A DNA stretch of 64,000 bases from CAYSCZ01 sp964429655 (GCA_964429655.1 CAYSCZ010000009.1:1-64000); one strand, 5' to 3'. Shown: positions 1 to 8,372, numbered from the stretch's first letter. Program-made: numbers and translations. The notes: generated from the sequence alone by a model not told the origin.

Positions 1-280
1 ATTTGAAGTGATTTAACCATGTAATAGAAAGTCTAATGACAATTCTGGGTTTAGTACCAGGAGAAGGGGTTTTTGGTCCGGGGTATTCTTCAGAGCGGGT
101 GGTTACATGAAGTTTTGGCTTTGATTGGGGTTACCTTTATGGCTTCAAGTGATGCTTTTTAACTTTACAGGGCATCGGATTGTTTTTTTTACCAGTCGTG
201 CGGCAGGCAGCAACGAGCGCGGTGACACCAGTGGATTCGTCAAAATCTGAGCGCTGAAAAAGTGGATAAAATGGTTATGG
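1..280. other. Left-edge stretch with no supported gene
   Basis: All three plus-strand frames entering from the window edge hit a stop within the first few codons, and no minus-strand frame gives a recognisable product. I see no RNA gene or repeat here. The part around 190-250 is GC-rich compared with most of the window, consistent with a variable or foreign left end, but nothing else can be supported. Confidence 0.5.
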
Positions 281-1447
281 TCAGTCGGCAAGCTCTTTGA
301 TCAATGCGTATAAACCAATAGCATACACCCCATGGCTCAGCGAAAACTGTTCTTCCCCGGGATACACCACATATCGATGCGTTGGGTTCACGTCTTTACA
401 AGCCTCATAAAAGCCGCGTTCAGGTTTTGGAGCAGATGATCTCTTGATTTCTATGGCCACCACCCGTCTGTCAGGGAGCCTGACCAGCAGATCGATCTCA
501 GCACCCCTGGCTGTACGGTAATAGTGGGTTTCAGCGCCTACTGGTAAAAAACTTACCAGATTATCAATGGCAAAGCCTTCCCAACTGGCCCCTACAACCG
601 GGTGTCCCATCAGGTCATCATAGCGATTGATATTGAGGAGCGCGTGAAGTACTCCACTGTCGCGAACGTAGATCTTAGGACTTTTTACCTGTCGTTTGCC
701 GACATTTTCATACCAGGGGGCAAGACGGTGCACCAAAAACAGGTCAACAAGCAGATCAATATATCTGGCTGCTGTAGGGCTTGTTATTCCAAGGCTTGAT
801 GCCAGCCTAGCGGCATTGACCGGTGTTCCCTGTAAATGCGCAAGCATCGTCCAAAGCCTTCGGAGTGTTTCTGCCGGAATTCTCAGGCTGAATAGAGGCA
901 CATCCCGCTCCAGGTAGGTCTTGATAAAAGCCATTCGCCATTCTATACTCACGGCATCTGAAGAGGCCAGATAACTATCCGGAAAACCACCACGTAACCA
1001 TAACTTCTTTAAACTTTCTTTTGTATTTCCAACCTCAATGACACTTAAAGGACTCATTTCGACATAGGTGATACGTCCGGCGAGACTTTCGGAAGATTGA
1101 CGCAGGAGATCAAGTGAAGCAGAGCCAAGAATAAGGAATTGGCCCACTTTGTGGCCTGATCGCCTTCCCTCATCGATAAGGCCCCGGAGAATCATAAACA
1201 AGTCCGGCTTTCTCTGTATTTCATCCAAGATGATGAGTTTGTCGGCATGGGAGGATAGGTAAGCCACCGGGTCCTCAAGTTTTAAAAGATCCTGAGGACT
1301 TTCCAAATCCAGGTAGATCGTATCTCTTGTTTCAGCAATGACATGGGCGAGCGTTGTTTTGCCAATTTGCCTTGGCCCCAATAATCCCACAGCTGAAAAA
1401 TGGGACAGTTTGTGCTCAACAATCGATAAGTATTTCCGGTCTATCAT
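281..1447 (-). CDS. AAA ATPase with C-terminal DUF4143 domain
   Basis: A protein of about 388 residues with the two-part layout of the ATP-binding/DUF4143 family. The N-terminal P-loop domain has Walker A GPRQIGKTT followed by an acidic Walker B stretch LIILDEIQ. The C-terminal part carries the pattern IDLLVRL...VVAIEIKRS, which resembles the nuclease-like fold of DUF4143. The frame is open further upstream to 1534, but the ATG at 1447 (MIDRKYL) matches the usual start of the family. The cellular role of the family is not settled; it is often accessory, and toxin-antitoxin or defence-like roles have been suggested. The gene stands alone, is GC-richer than the core of the window and is probably horizontally acquired (inference). 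Confidence 0.85.
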   Translation of the reverse strand: MIDRKYLSIVEHKLSHFSAVGLLGPRQIGKTTLAHVIAETRDTIYLDLESPQDLLKLEDPVAYLSSHADKLIILDEIQRKPDLFMILRGLIDEGRRSGHKVGQFLILGSASLDLLRQSSESLAGRITYVEMSPLSVIEVGNTKESLKKLWLRGGFPDSYLASSDAVSIEWRMAFIKTYLERDVPLFSLRIPAETLRRLWTMLAHLQGTPVNAARLASSLGITSPTAARYIDLLVDLFLVHRLAPWYENVGKRQVKSPKIYVRDSGVLHALLNINRYDDLMGHPVVGASWEGFAIDNLVSFLPVGAETHYYRTARGAEIDLLVRLPDRRVVAIEIKRSSAPKPERGFYEACKDVNPTHRYVVYPGEEQFSLSHGVYAIGLYALIKELAD

Positions 1448-1637
1448 GATTTCTATCAAATCAGGGCTTCCATGTACATCTCTAATTAATGTTGTAAAAA
1501 TAAAACTCTGTTTTAAATATGCAACGTTATACAATTCTTAAGCAAGAATAAAACTAAGAGAAAAGGATAAAAGCTAAATCTTAGCCATCAGCGGTTACTA
1601 TGACCAGCTATTGTGGAAGTGCACAGAAAGATATTTT

Positions 1638-2168
1638 CTACCTAAACGTACTGGTCAGGGTCTTGACCTGCTTCGGGGTAAGCTCCAACTCCCGCATGCC
1701 CTCAGCTGTCCTGAAGTAAGCCCGACCTTTTTTACGATCCACCTTCCGTATGTAGTTTTTGTTCACGATTATGGATCTACCCAGGCGAACAAATTCATCT
1801 GTTGCCAGGTCCGACTCGATGGCACCCAGGTTGGTGCTGGACAAGACTTCACCATTATCGGTAGTCTGGATAATGGTGTATTTCCCATCTGCTCTGCAAT
1901 ACAGGATTTCACTAAGCGGGATCAATTCAAATCCTGTGCGGGCGTGATTATTATCGGGGGCTCTTCCCCATGTAATTAATTCATTTAAACCGCCGTTATC
2001 AATATCATCAGTTGTGAATTGGTATTGATAATTTTGTAAACTATCTGCTGTTTTTATCCACTCTTTCGATTCAGAATCATACATGAAAATATTTCTAGGT
2101 TGAGCACCGTAACCAGCCATTACAGACATAATAATTTGATCTTTTTCTGAATTTTTCAGTGGCAGCAC
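1638..2168 (-). CDS. Chimeric LytTR DNA-binding domain protein (truncated regulator)
   Basis: Residues about 78-175 are a LytTR DNA-binding domain: FELIPLSEILYCRADGKY, then FVRLGRSIIVNKNYI, the usual core of LytR/AlgR regulators. The receiver domain that normally precedes it is missing. Residues 1-68 instead continue, in the same frame, the decayed FG-GAP-like sequence upstream (acidic motif DDIDNGGLNELIT). The seam lies roughly at bases 1937-1967. The frame opens with GTG directly after a TAA, so this start is an artefact of the decay and it is doubtful that the protein is made. Either the LytTR piece is a remnant of a response regulator joined by deletion or recombination, or a very small LytTR protein is expressed from an internal start. 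Confidence 0.65.
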   Translation of the reverse strand: MLPLKNSEKDQIIMSVMAGYGAQPRNIFMYDSESKEWIKTADSLQNYQYQFTTDDIDNGGLNELITWGRAPDNNHARTGFELIPLSEILYCRADGKYTIIQTTDNGEVLSSTNLGAIESDLATDEFVRLGRSIIVNKNYIRKVDRKKGRAYFRTAEGMRELELTPKQVKTLTSTFR

Positions 2169-2549
2169 TTATCCTATTAATTTGGTTGATGGAATATCTG
2201 AAAATCCGGATGTTATATACTCTGTATCTAAAATAATTTCATTAGGATATTCTAAACCACTTATAAATAAACTGTCATTAGAAAATTGAAATCCGTAGAT
2301 TTCTCAAATCTGATCACTATCGTAATCTCCAAAAAATAATGGCTCTGTCTCTAACCATTCAGTCCTGAAATTACTTTGATAATCACCAATACTTGATTTT
2401 AAAATATAAACTGTAGAATATCCTTTTCGATCAACTCTTTTCGTGATAAGCTCTGCTTCTCCATCCCCATCCATATCTTTCAACCATGAAACATCAATTG
2501 TTTTTTGTTTGCTTATGCTTTTATTCAATTGAATCTTAAGTGGTAACAA
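2169..2549 (-). pseudogene. Decayed FG-GAP/VCBS-like protein remnant
   Basis: One frame stays coding-like across two in-frame stops, a TGA near 2304 and a TAA near 2169, then runs on into the LytTR chimera. It carries calcium-loop-like motifs in series: DMDGDGEAELI, then FGDYDSDQI-stop-EIYGF, and in the next open section DDIDNGGLNELI. This spacing resembles FG-GAP or VCBS repeats of secreted beta-propeller proteins. There is no ATG and no signal peptide at the 5' end, so only an internal fragment survives. The family assignment rests on these short motifs only. Confidence 0.6.
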
Positions 2550-2942
2550 TGCGCTAATCTTAGCACTTTATCCCGCATTTACTATAGCACGTTGTTGTGC
2601 TTTCGTTATTCTATTTTTATGCGACGCATGAGTAATTTTCATGAGGCAGTACAGACCTCAAACATGGCGCTAAGGCCTTCACACTACTTATTGGGTGGGT
2701 TTATCCACACCGCAGCTTCAGTAAAGTGATGTACCCTCATACTGGTCGTAGCGTCCGCTACAAACCTGATTAATTTAATCATACGCTCAATTCAAATAAC
2801 CCATAACCCCTTTGTTCCCGCCATGCTTAGCCTGGTGGATGGGTGTGATGGCTTAGATATGTTGCCATCATGCTAATAAGCAGGGACTTACATATTTTTC
2901 AAATTGCATGGACAGGTGTAGGATAGGGACAGGATCATCCAT
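2550..2942. other. Gene-free region with small inverted repeats
   Basis: No convincing reading frame is present. Two small inverted repeats lie at the edge of the FG-GAP remnant: GCGCTAA/TTAGCAC around 2552-2567 (one mismatch) and AGCAC/GTGCT separated by six bases around 2586-2601. A further GCCAT/ATGGC pair occurs around 2820-2855. Sequences of this flavour bound gene fragments in variable regions of related genomes, as far as I recall, but I cannot assign them to a known attachment-site family from this copy alone. Confidence 0.35.
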
Positions 2943-3614
2943 TCAAACCTCCTTCAATGACCGATTGATAAAATCAACCATCGGTTTGACGGAGCGATAA
3001 GATTTGATGGCCTCTTCAACGAAAGTATCGCTTAGAACGTCCTCCCTATCTAACATTTTTTGGGTGTAGTACCCTTTGTACTTAATCCATTCGATGGCCG
3101 GGTTATCCTTATCATATCCTCTGGGGGGACGGGTAAGTGTCCCTGAAGGCTTCACTTCCTGATAGTGGCTTATTAGGTTATCATCGTTTACCACATCTAG
3201 CCATTCCTTAAAATTATAATCTATCTCTTGCCTGATTTTTGAAAGTACAAAATTCCCCGGCAAATAAATTCCCCCTCCATGAAATGATCCCCCCGGATCG
3301 ATGCTGAGGTAATAGCCAGCAAAAGGGCTTTTCTTTCCTGCTTTGTTAATGAAGCAGAAAAAGTTGGTTTTGTAGGGCGTTTTATCCTTGGAAAACCTGA
3401 TGTCTCGGTTGATGCGCATGATACAATTCCTGGGTTTGAGGTTGGAATGGGCAATGTCCTCATCGAAAGCTGATATGCATTCGATAAGCCGGTCAGTGAC
3501 ATCAATAAAGTTACTTCTGGCCTGCTCATAAGTTTTTCTATTGGCTTCGAACCACTCTTTGTGATTGTTTTGCCTGAGCAATTGTAAAAAGGTGAATGTA
3601 TTTTTTTCTATCAT
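2943..3614 (-). CDS. DUF2461 (TIGR02453) family protein
   Basis: A 223-residue protein matching the DUF2461 family in length and motifs: FLQLLRQNNHKEWFEANR near the N-terminus, then FSKDKTPYKTNF and a glycine-rich GGGIYLPG stretch in the middle. The family is cytoplasmic and its biochemical function is unknown. Its ATG overlaps the stop codon of the upstream sigma-factor gene (ATGA), so the two are translationally coupled and probably act together or are at least co-expressed. Confidence 0.88.
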   Translation of the reverse strand: MIEKNTFTFLQLLRQNNHKEWFEANRKTYEQARSNFIDVTDRLIECISAFDEDIAHSNLKPRNCIMRINRDIRFSKDKTPYKTNFFCFINKAGKKSPFAGYYLSIDPGGSFHGGGIYLPGNFVLSKIRQEIDYNFKEWLDVVNDDNLISHYQEVKPSGTLTRPPRGYDKDNPAIEWIKYKGYYTQKMLDREDVLSDTFVEEAIKSYRSVKPMVDFINRSLKEV

Positions 3615-4453
3615 TTTTTACAGTTTAAATATTGATCGGTCTCTTCGATTGCCCGGCGGGTACACTGCATAATTATATCCTGCATATCGGCACCTTCTGA
3701 CCTCAAGGGATCAATTTTTGAAACCAATTTAGCCCTTAGGTTATATAATTCATCCTGGCCTTCGGTTTTGGCTTTTTCAACCATGTCTATTTGCATCAGA
3801 GCTTCCTGCCTTGCTTGCCTTGGATTATAAATTCCTGCCAACTCCGTACACTGATGACAGACGCCATTTTTATTGATCAAAGCACATCGTTGATCAAAGA
3901 TGTCCATCATAATCTTCCGGGCATCATGAAGTAAGTGCTTTACCACGCCCTCTGATTTATCGATAATCTGGCAGATTTCTTTTCTGGAAAAGTCATATAT
4001 ATCTTTAAGAATCAATGCTACTTGTTGCTCGATGGTTAGGGTTTTGGAGATACAGGTAAAACAAAAGTCTATATGCTCGGTAACATCGTACCTCCCATAT
4101 GGTGAGCTATGGTGAACTTCCCAAAAGTTATTTGCAATTTCCGGCGTGGATATTGCCAGGGCTTTTGCTTTATCCTGGGCATCCGGTGCCCAACGTTTGC
4201 GTCGCTTCAGGAGGTCATAGGCAAGATGGGTAGCAATCTGAAATACCCAGGTTTTTAAGGACGAATATCCTTTAAATGTGCCAATCTTATCAAAAGCCTT
4301 TAAAAAAGTATCCTGGGCGAGGTCTTCGACATCATTCCTGTCAGTTAATAATCGATATAAGTATGATTTTAACTGTGGCCGAATTTCCAAGAAAAGCTCC
4401 TGGAAAGATATGATATCTCCATCCACTGCCTGCTCTATAAGTTGATCTTTCAT
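3611..4453 (-). CDS. ECF-type RNA polymerase sigma factor with Cys-containing C-terminal extension
   Basis: Residues about 10-85 are sigma region 2 (DRNDVEDLAQDTFLKAF, then SSLKTWVFQIATHLAYD), which contacts core polymerase and the -10 element. Residues about 137-180 are region 4 (LTIEQQVALILKDIYDFSRKEIC), which recognises the -35 element. A tail of about 100 residues follows and is not part of a minimal ECF sigma; it begins with a Cys cluster, C-x8-CHQC. Such a tail could bind metal or a redox signal, or act as a built-in regulator (inference). No anti-sigma gene is adjacent. The downstream DUF2461 gene overlaps by four bases. Confidence 0.88.
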   Translation of the reverse strand: MKDQLIEQAVDGDIISFQELFLEIRPQLKSYLYRLLTDRNDVEDLAQDTFLKAFDKIGTFKGYSSLKTWVFQIATHLAYDLLKRRKRWAPDAQDKAKALAISTPEIANNFWEVHHSSPYGRYDVTEHIDFCFTCISKTLTIEQQVALILKDIYDFSRKEICQIIDKSEGVVKHLLHDARKIMMDIFDQRCALINKNGVCHQCTELAGIYNPRQARQEALMQIDMVEKAKTEGQDELYNLRAKLVSKIDPLRSEGADMQDIIMQCTRRAIEETDQYLNCKK

Positions 4454-4507
4454 GATGTGATTATAAGCAAGTGCTTTATTAAAGCACCTACTTTCAGCTT
4501 CAAGTTA

Positions 4508-5311
4508 TTAAATTACATTTCTGGCACCAAAGTCTGCATCAACTATGTGGCTATTTAACAGTGCCCCGACGTCGGTCGCCAAAAAAGCAGCAAATTTTCC
4601 AATATCCTTTGTAGAAGGACGCCTTCCCATGAGATAGTCATTGCTCATATTTTCTTTTAACACCTCCGGGGATATGCGCATAGTTTTGGCATTTAGTGCA
4701 TTAGTTTCTTGTATGGTTCTGGTTTCTGCCAGGGCGGTGGGGTTTAAGCAGATCACTTTAATCCCATGCTGGCCAAACTCAGCAGCCAGTATGCGGGTCA
4801 GGCCTTCCACACCGGAGCAAGCCGCGGCTACTCCAGCCATAAGCGGCACCTTGATTCTGGACAAGCTTGCCGAAAGCGTGATGATTGTACCCGTGGACTG
4901 CATGTTCATCATATATCTGGCTGTCGTTCGGGATGTGAGAAATTGGGAACCCAGGTGAACCAAAAGTACTTTCATAAATTTCTCAAAGTGTAAATGTGTG
5001 CTGGGCGTGCCATATTGAAGGTCTCCGGCACGAAGGCCGATACCGTTGAACACGATGTCCAACTGTCCTTTTTGATCAGTGACCCGCTGGATGAAGTTTT
5101 CAATCTCGGATTCTTCGGTGGCATCCACCTGGTAGGCATACGCTTTACCACCACTTCCATTGATATCATCGGCTAAGGACTGCACAGATTCCAGCTTGCG
5201 CCCGGAGAGATATACTTCAGCGCCATTTGCTGATAATGAGCGTGCCACATCACTGGATATAGCACCATAGGCCGCAAATATTGCAGCCACTTTGTTTTCT
5301 AATGAATACAT
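4508..5311 (-). CDS. SDR-family protein lacking the catalytic Tyr and Lys
   Basis: The fold follows short-chain dehydrogenases throughout, with the downstream motif GVEGLTRILAAEFG and a family-typical length of about 267 residues. However, the glycine-rich cofactor loop TGxxxGIG is replaced by AAYGAISSD, and in the active-site helix the stretch MAGVAAACSGVEG puts Val where the Tyr and Cys where the Lys of YxxxK should be. It may be a non-catalytic or binding member, or use different chemistry. The frame begins at a TTG; the ATG at 5311 is the better start. It is followed by the sigma-factor gene with 54 bases between them. Confidence 0.82.
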   Translation of the reverse strand: MYSLENKVAAIFAAYGAISSDVARSLSANGAEVYLSGRKLESVQSLADDINGSGGKAYAYQVDATEESEIENFIQRVTDQKGQLDIVFNGIGLRAGDLQYGTPSTHLHFEKFMKVLLVHLGSQFLTSRTTARYMMNMQSTGTIITLSASLSRIKVPLMAGVAAACSGVEGLTRILAAEFGQHGIKVICLNPTALAETRTIQETNALNAKTMRISPEVLKENMSNDYLMGRRPSTKDIGKFAAFLATDVGALLNSHIVDADFGARNVI

Positions 5312-5558
5312 GATCGTCAAATTTTTTTATTATGCTTTTTAGACGATTGAGGAAGGTAAAACGGTCGGTGGCTTATTTCTTTACAATTTTTGTTTACAGG
5401 GATAGTCCTGTTTTCTATTTATTCATTGTTTAGGTCAATTAAAAACACCCCGGAAAAGACTGCGTCAAACTTCATCTTCTTGACAGAATCCATTATTTAA
5501 CCAGCAATTAAATTTGGGTCCTTGGGGTTTGGTACTGACAGCGTCATTAAATAATTTA

Positions 5559-6275
5559 TTAAAAAGTATAACCAAAATAAAACCGAAGCACCCGGTGAAA
5601 GGTACGGTCTTCAGCGACAACCCCCGGTACTTCCACAGCTGGTACGGTATTGATCAAACCCATACTATAGTTTAAAACATAGGACATTTGATCCTGTTGG
5701 AGCCCTAAGCTGAGATTCAAACCTCCATCTATTTTCTTAATAAAAGCACTCACCCGTGGATTGGTAAACTGTGCTTCGGTAACAGTATTTGTGAAAACAA
5801 GATCCGCACTGGTGGAGACATTGGGCCTTTTCAACCTGAAACCACCATTGATACCCACCCCCAGATAGCCCCCTGCCGCTAAAAATAAATTCCCCAGAAA
5901 CTCAGGGTGATAATGTAAAAGCAGTGGTACCTCCAGGTAGTTGGCGTTTACCACCTGCTTCTCATCACGGGCTTCATCTATTCTTTTAAATCCCTTACTT
6001 GAGAAAAATACCTGAAGTTCCAGGTTAACGCCATTGACCACTGAATCCTGTAAAAAAAGCCCAAAGGCCGGCCCGAAAGCAGGTGTGGTGTCAATATTAT
6101 TACCGGAAGGCACACGGACACTCATATTGGCATAGTTTACACCAGCCATAAATCCCAACGATAGCTGACCAAAACCAAACAACGACTGGAAAATGAAAAA
6201 GAGAAAGAGTACTATGAACCCGTAGAAGGTTGAGATAGGAAACGAAAAATTATGAAGCGGCTGTGTAAAAAGCAT
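5559..6275 (-). CDS. PorT-like outer-membrane beta-barrel protein
   Basis: A hydrophobic signal-like segment (STFYGFIVLFLFFIFQSLFGFGQ) precedes a barrel of alternating strands: LGFMAGVNYANMSV, NLELQVFFSSKGF, YLEVPLLLHYHP, GGYLGVGINGGF, and a C-terminal LRFYFGYTF that ends in an aromatic residue as barrel strands do. This fits the PorT/outer-membrane beta-barrel family common in Bacteroidota, whose ligands are mostly unknown. The frame opens at 6320, but everything upstream of about 6256 lies inside a 92-bp inverted-repeat element, which therefore supplies whichever start codon is used; ATG 6275 gives the more normal signal peptide. Confidence 0.8.
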   Translation of the reverse strand: MLFTQPLHNFSFPISTFYGFIVLFLFFIFQSLFGFGQLSLGFMAGVNYANMSVRVPSGNNIDTTPAFGPAFGLFLQDSVVNGVNLELQVFFSSKGFKRIDEARDEKQVVNANYLEVPLLLHYHPEFLGNLFLAAGGYLGVGINGGFRLKRPNVSTSADLVFTNTVTEAQFTNPRVSAFIKKIDGGLNLSLGLQQDQMSYVLNYSMGLINTVPAVEVPGVVAEDRTFHRVLRFYFGYTF

Positions 6276-6347
6276 TAAAATAACATCCTGAACCGGCAAT
6301 GAACTCAGCAGGAATGGCATTAATTTTTAACATTTTACACAACCGCT
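6256..6347. repeat. 92-bp MITE-like element with 15-bp terminal inverted repeats
   Basis: The ends AGCGGCTGTGTAAAA at 6256-6270 and its complement TTTTACACAACCGCT at 6333-6347 agree at 14 of 15 positions, and the similarity extends inward (a TTAAAA shared after a two-base offset). The outer eight bases on each side agree at six positions (AATTATGA and AAAAATGA), compatible with a decayed target duplication. A TGTGTAAA core is reminiscent of IS256-type ends, from memory. The element holds no gene of its own and covers the 5' end of the barrel gene. Confidence 0.5.
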
Positions 6348-6362
6348 AAAAATGATCAATGT

Positions 6363-7214
6363 CTAGTCTATAAGCGGTCTCAAATAAAAATCTGCCCATT
6401 TCAGATCAGACGGATTATCATCCGTTTTCACAGCAAATCCACCACCACCAACAGCGAATACTTTGTCGTTGTTGGTATCATACAACTTGATTGTCAAATA
6501 GGGTCGAGTATTCAAGATCCTATAAGTGAAGCCAGTAGCATCATCCATAGAACTGGCACTAGCCATCATCTCGTTATCAGATACCGAGACATATTTACCA
6601 GTCATGGATTTTAAGTAGACCCTTTTATTCTTTTCTATGATCTCAAAAATAGTGTTATCCTGTTCCTGTTTAAAGTTGGCTTTTACTCTACCATCCTGTG
6701 CCCCAAGGAAATAACCATTTAAGGTTTGAAACTGAAATTTGTCAAGCTTGAGTAGTGTAAACTGCTCATAGTCACCAATGCGATCCCTGTCGGCCTGTAT
6801 TTTTCCTCCTCCATTATCAATGGCACGTAGGTATTTGCCGTTATGCGCTTTTATGGCATGCAGGGGGCCATCTAATTGTATTTTTTCATAAGTTTCTTTT
6901 ACGTTTCTTACCTCCCTGGATGCTACCAATGGGGTCTTATCATCTTTACAATAAACATACATGTTATTGATTAAGGCCTTCATCCCAAACTGTGTGTCGC
7001 TCAATTCTTCCATTAAGAAAATTTCTAAAAACCCCACGCCATCTTTGGTAGCCTCAATATCTCCTTTTCCATCATTCCGTGCACTCCAATACTTGCCGTT
7101 GGCTGCTTTGATTGCATAAAAATTAAGATTATCCAGTGAATTAGATTGCGCCATTGCCGCATCGAAGGACAATAAGAAACAAACAAGGACAAGCAGTGAT
7201 TTAATTGTTTTCAT
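6363..7214 (-). CDS. Secreted fascin-like beta-trefoil protein
   Basis: The ATG at 7214 (MKTIKSLLVLVCFLLSF...AMAQ) gives a clean signal peptide; the frame has another ATG eight codons earlier. The mature protein shows repeats of the actin-crosslinking/fascin type: IKAANGKYWSARNDGKGDIEA, IKAHNGKYLRAIDNGGGKIQA, TLNGYFLGAQDGRVKA and MTGKYVSVSDNEMMA, with about 45-residue spacing, as in a beta-trefoil of about 120 residues or more. In bacteria such folds usually bind carbohydrate or coat surfaces. No enzymatic domain is attached. It lies between the barrel gene and the TRAP receptor on the same strand and may share their transcript. Confidence 0.72.
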   Translation of the reverse strand: MKTIKSLLVLVCFLLSFDAAMAQSNSLDNLNFYAIKAANGKYWSARNDGKGDIEATKDGVGFLEIFLMEELSDTQFGMKALINNMYVYCKDDKTPLVASREVRNVKETYEKIQLDGPLHAIKAHNGKYLRAIDNGGGKIQADRDRIGDYEQFTLLKLDKFQFQTLNGYFLGAQDGRVKANFKQEQDNTIFEIIEKNKRVYLKSMTGKYVSVSDNEMMASASSMDDATGFTYRILNTRPYLTIKLYDTNNDKVFAVGGGGFAVKTDDNPSDLKWADFYLRPLID

Positions 7215-7271
7215 TGTTGAAAATTTGTTAGGTTTCATGGTTTTTAATTTTAAATATACTCAAATATAGGA

Positions 7272-8372
7272 TTACAATTGGTAATAAATTTCATCGCTTA
7301 CCTTTGACCATGGATTTATTTTATCCTTAAAACGATAATAACTATCATAAATTTTCTTACTGATTACATCCCCTTGAATAAGCTCATCAAGCACTTCACC
7401 GGTTTTTACCTTAAAATTTGCCAGTACTTCATTAGGGAATTTTCTTAGCTTAACCTTTTCTTCGTTGATCAATTTATTCAAATAAATTCCGTTTTTATTA
7501 TCAAACTCCGCACCCATCCAGTCGTTTAGCCTTAAAGCACCAACCCTTATTATTTCCTGTAGGTCTGTTGGTAGTGATTGAAACTTAGGTTTGTTTATAA
7601 TCAATTCGAGGTTTGCCCCGGGCTCGTGCCACCCGGGATAATAGTAATATTCTGCTACCTGATGAAAACCCATTTTATAATCATGATATGGGCCTATCCA
7701 CTCCGTGGCATCAATCACACCACGTTCTAAGTTTGTATAAACTTCCCCGCCTGCTACCGTTACTGCTGTACCACCTGCACGGTTAAATACCTTTCCTCCA
7801 AAGCCGGGAATACGCATTTTCAAGCCCTGGATATCTTCTATGGTATTAATTTCCTTGTTAAACCATCCGCCCATTTGAATACCAGTATTTCCACAGGTGA
7901 TCGGCAGCAAGTCAAATGGCTGATAAAGCTCCTCCCAAAGTCTACCTCCCTCGCCGGAAAGTATCCATGAATTGCTTTGGTGGGCGTTCATCCCGAAAGG
8001 TACCGCTGCAAAAAATTGAGCTGCAGGTATTTTCCCTGCCCAGTAATAAGCCGCTCCATGGCCCATCTCCACAGCACCATTGCTGACCGCATCAAAGCTT
8101 TCAAAAGAAGGGATTAATTCCCCACCACCATAAACGGTTATCTCCAATCTTCCCCCTGACATTTTTTTTATCCAATCGGCCAATAAATTACAACCTTCGC
8201 CAACCACCGGAAAGTTTGGTGGCCAGGTAGTAACCATCTTCCATTGATAAGTCTTGTTGAAATTGATATATGGCCCATTTTCTTGCCTTGATTCCTGAGC
8301 ACTAAAGCAGGATGTTAGTCCTGCTGCGGGCACTGCAAGTGTCGCATTTTTGATGAACTTTCTTCGAATCAT
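7272..8372 (-). CDS. TRAP transporter substrate-binding protein, DctP family (orphan)
   Basis: This 366-residue receptor begins MIRRKFIKNA, a Tat-like twin-Arg start, with a lipobox-like LTSC at about residue 21, so it is probably exported folded and lipid-anchored. The mature part has DctP signatures: WKMVTTWPP near the start, GLKMRIPGFGGKVFNRAGG, and ERGVIDATEWIGPYHDYKMGFH. The last resembles receptors for 2-oxo acids (TakP-like), but the ligand is a guess. TRAP receptors normally work with DctQ and DctM membrane subunits; neither is encoded in this window. Start codon ATG with no other good candidate upstream. Confidence 0.88.
   Translation of the reverse strand: MIRRKFIKNATLAVPAAGLTSCFSAQESRQENGPYINFNKTYQWKMVTTWPPNFPVVGEGCNLLADWIKKMSGGRLEITVYGGGELIPSFESFDAVSNGAVEMGHGAAYYWAGKIPAAQFFAAVPFGMNAHQSNSWILSGEGGRLWEELYQPFDLLPITCGNTGIQMGGWFNKEINTIEDIQGLKMRIPGFGGKVFNRAGGTAVTVAGGEVYTNLERGVIDATEWIGPYHDYKMGFHQVAEYYYYPGWHEPGANLELIINKPKFQSLPTDLQEIIRVGALRLNDWMGAEFDNKNGIYLNKLINEEKVKLRKFPNEVLANFKVKTGEVLDELIQGDVISKKIYDSYYRFKDKINPWSKVSDEIYYQL

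Noticed and set aside
1611..1979. 122-residue plus-strand frame over the LytTR region
   Set aside because: It lies opposite the LytTR domain, whose motifs are clear, and has no protein-like features.
2550..2942. Integron attC site
   Set aside because: Small inverted repeats are present but I cannot find the paired R and L boxes of an attC, and no integrase gene is in the window.
6256..6347. Transcription terminator between barrel and beta-trefoil genes
   Set aside because: The two arms are 62 bases apart and no T run follows, so a terminator hairpin is unlikely; an inverted-repeat element fits better.
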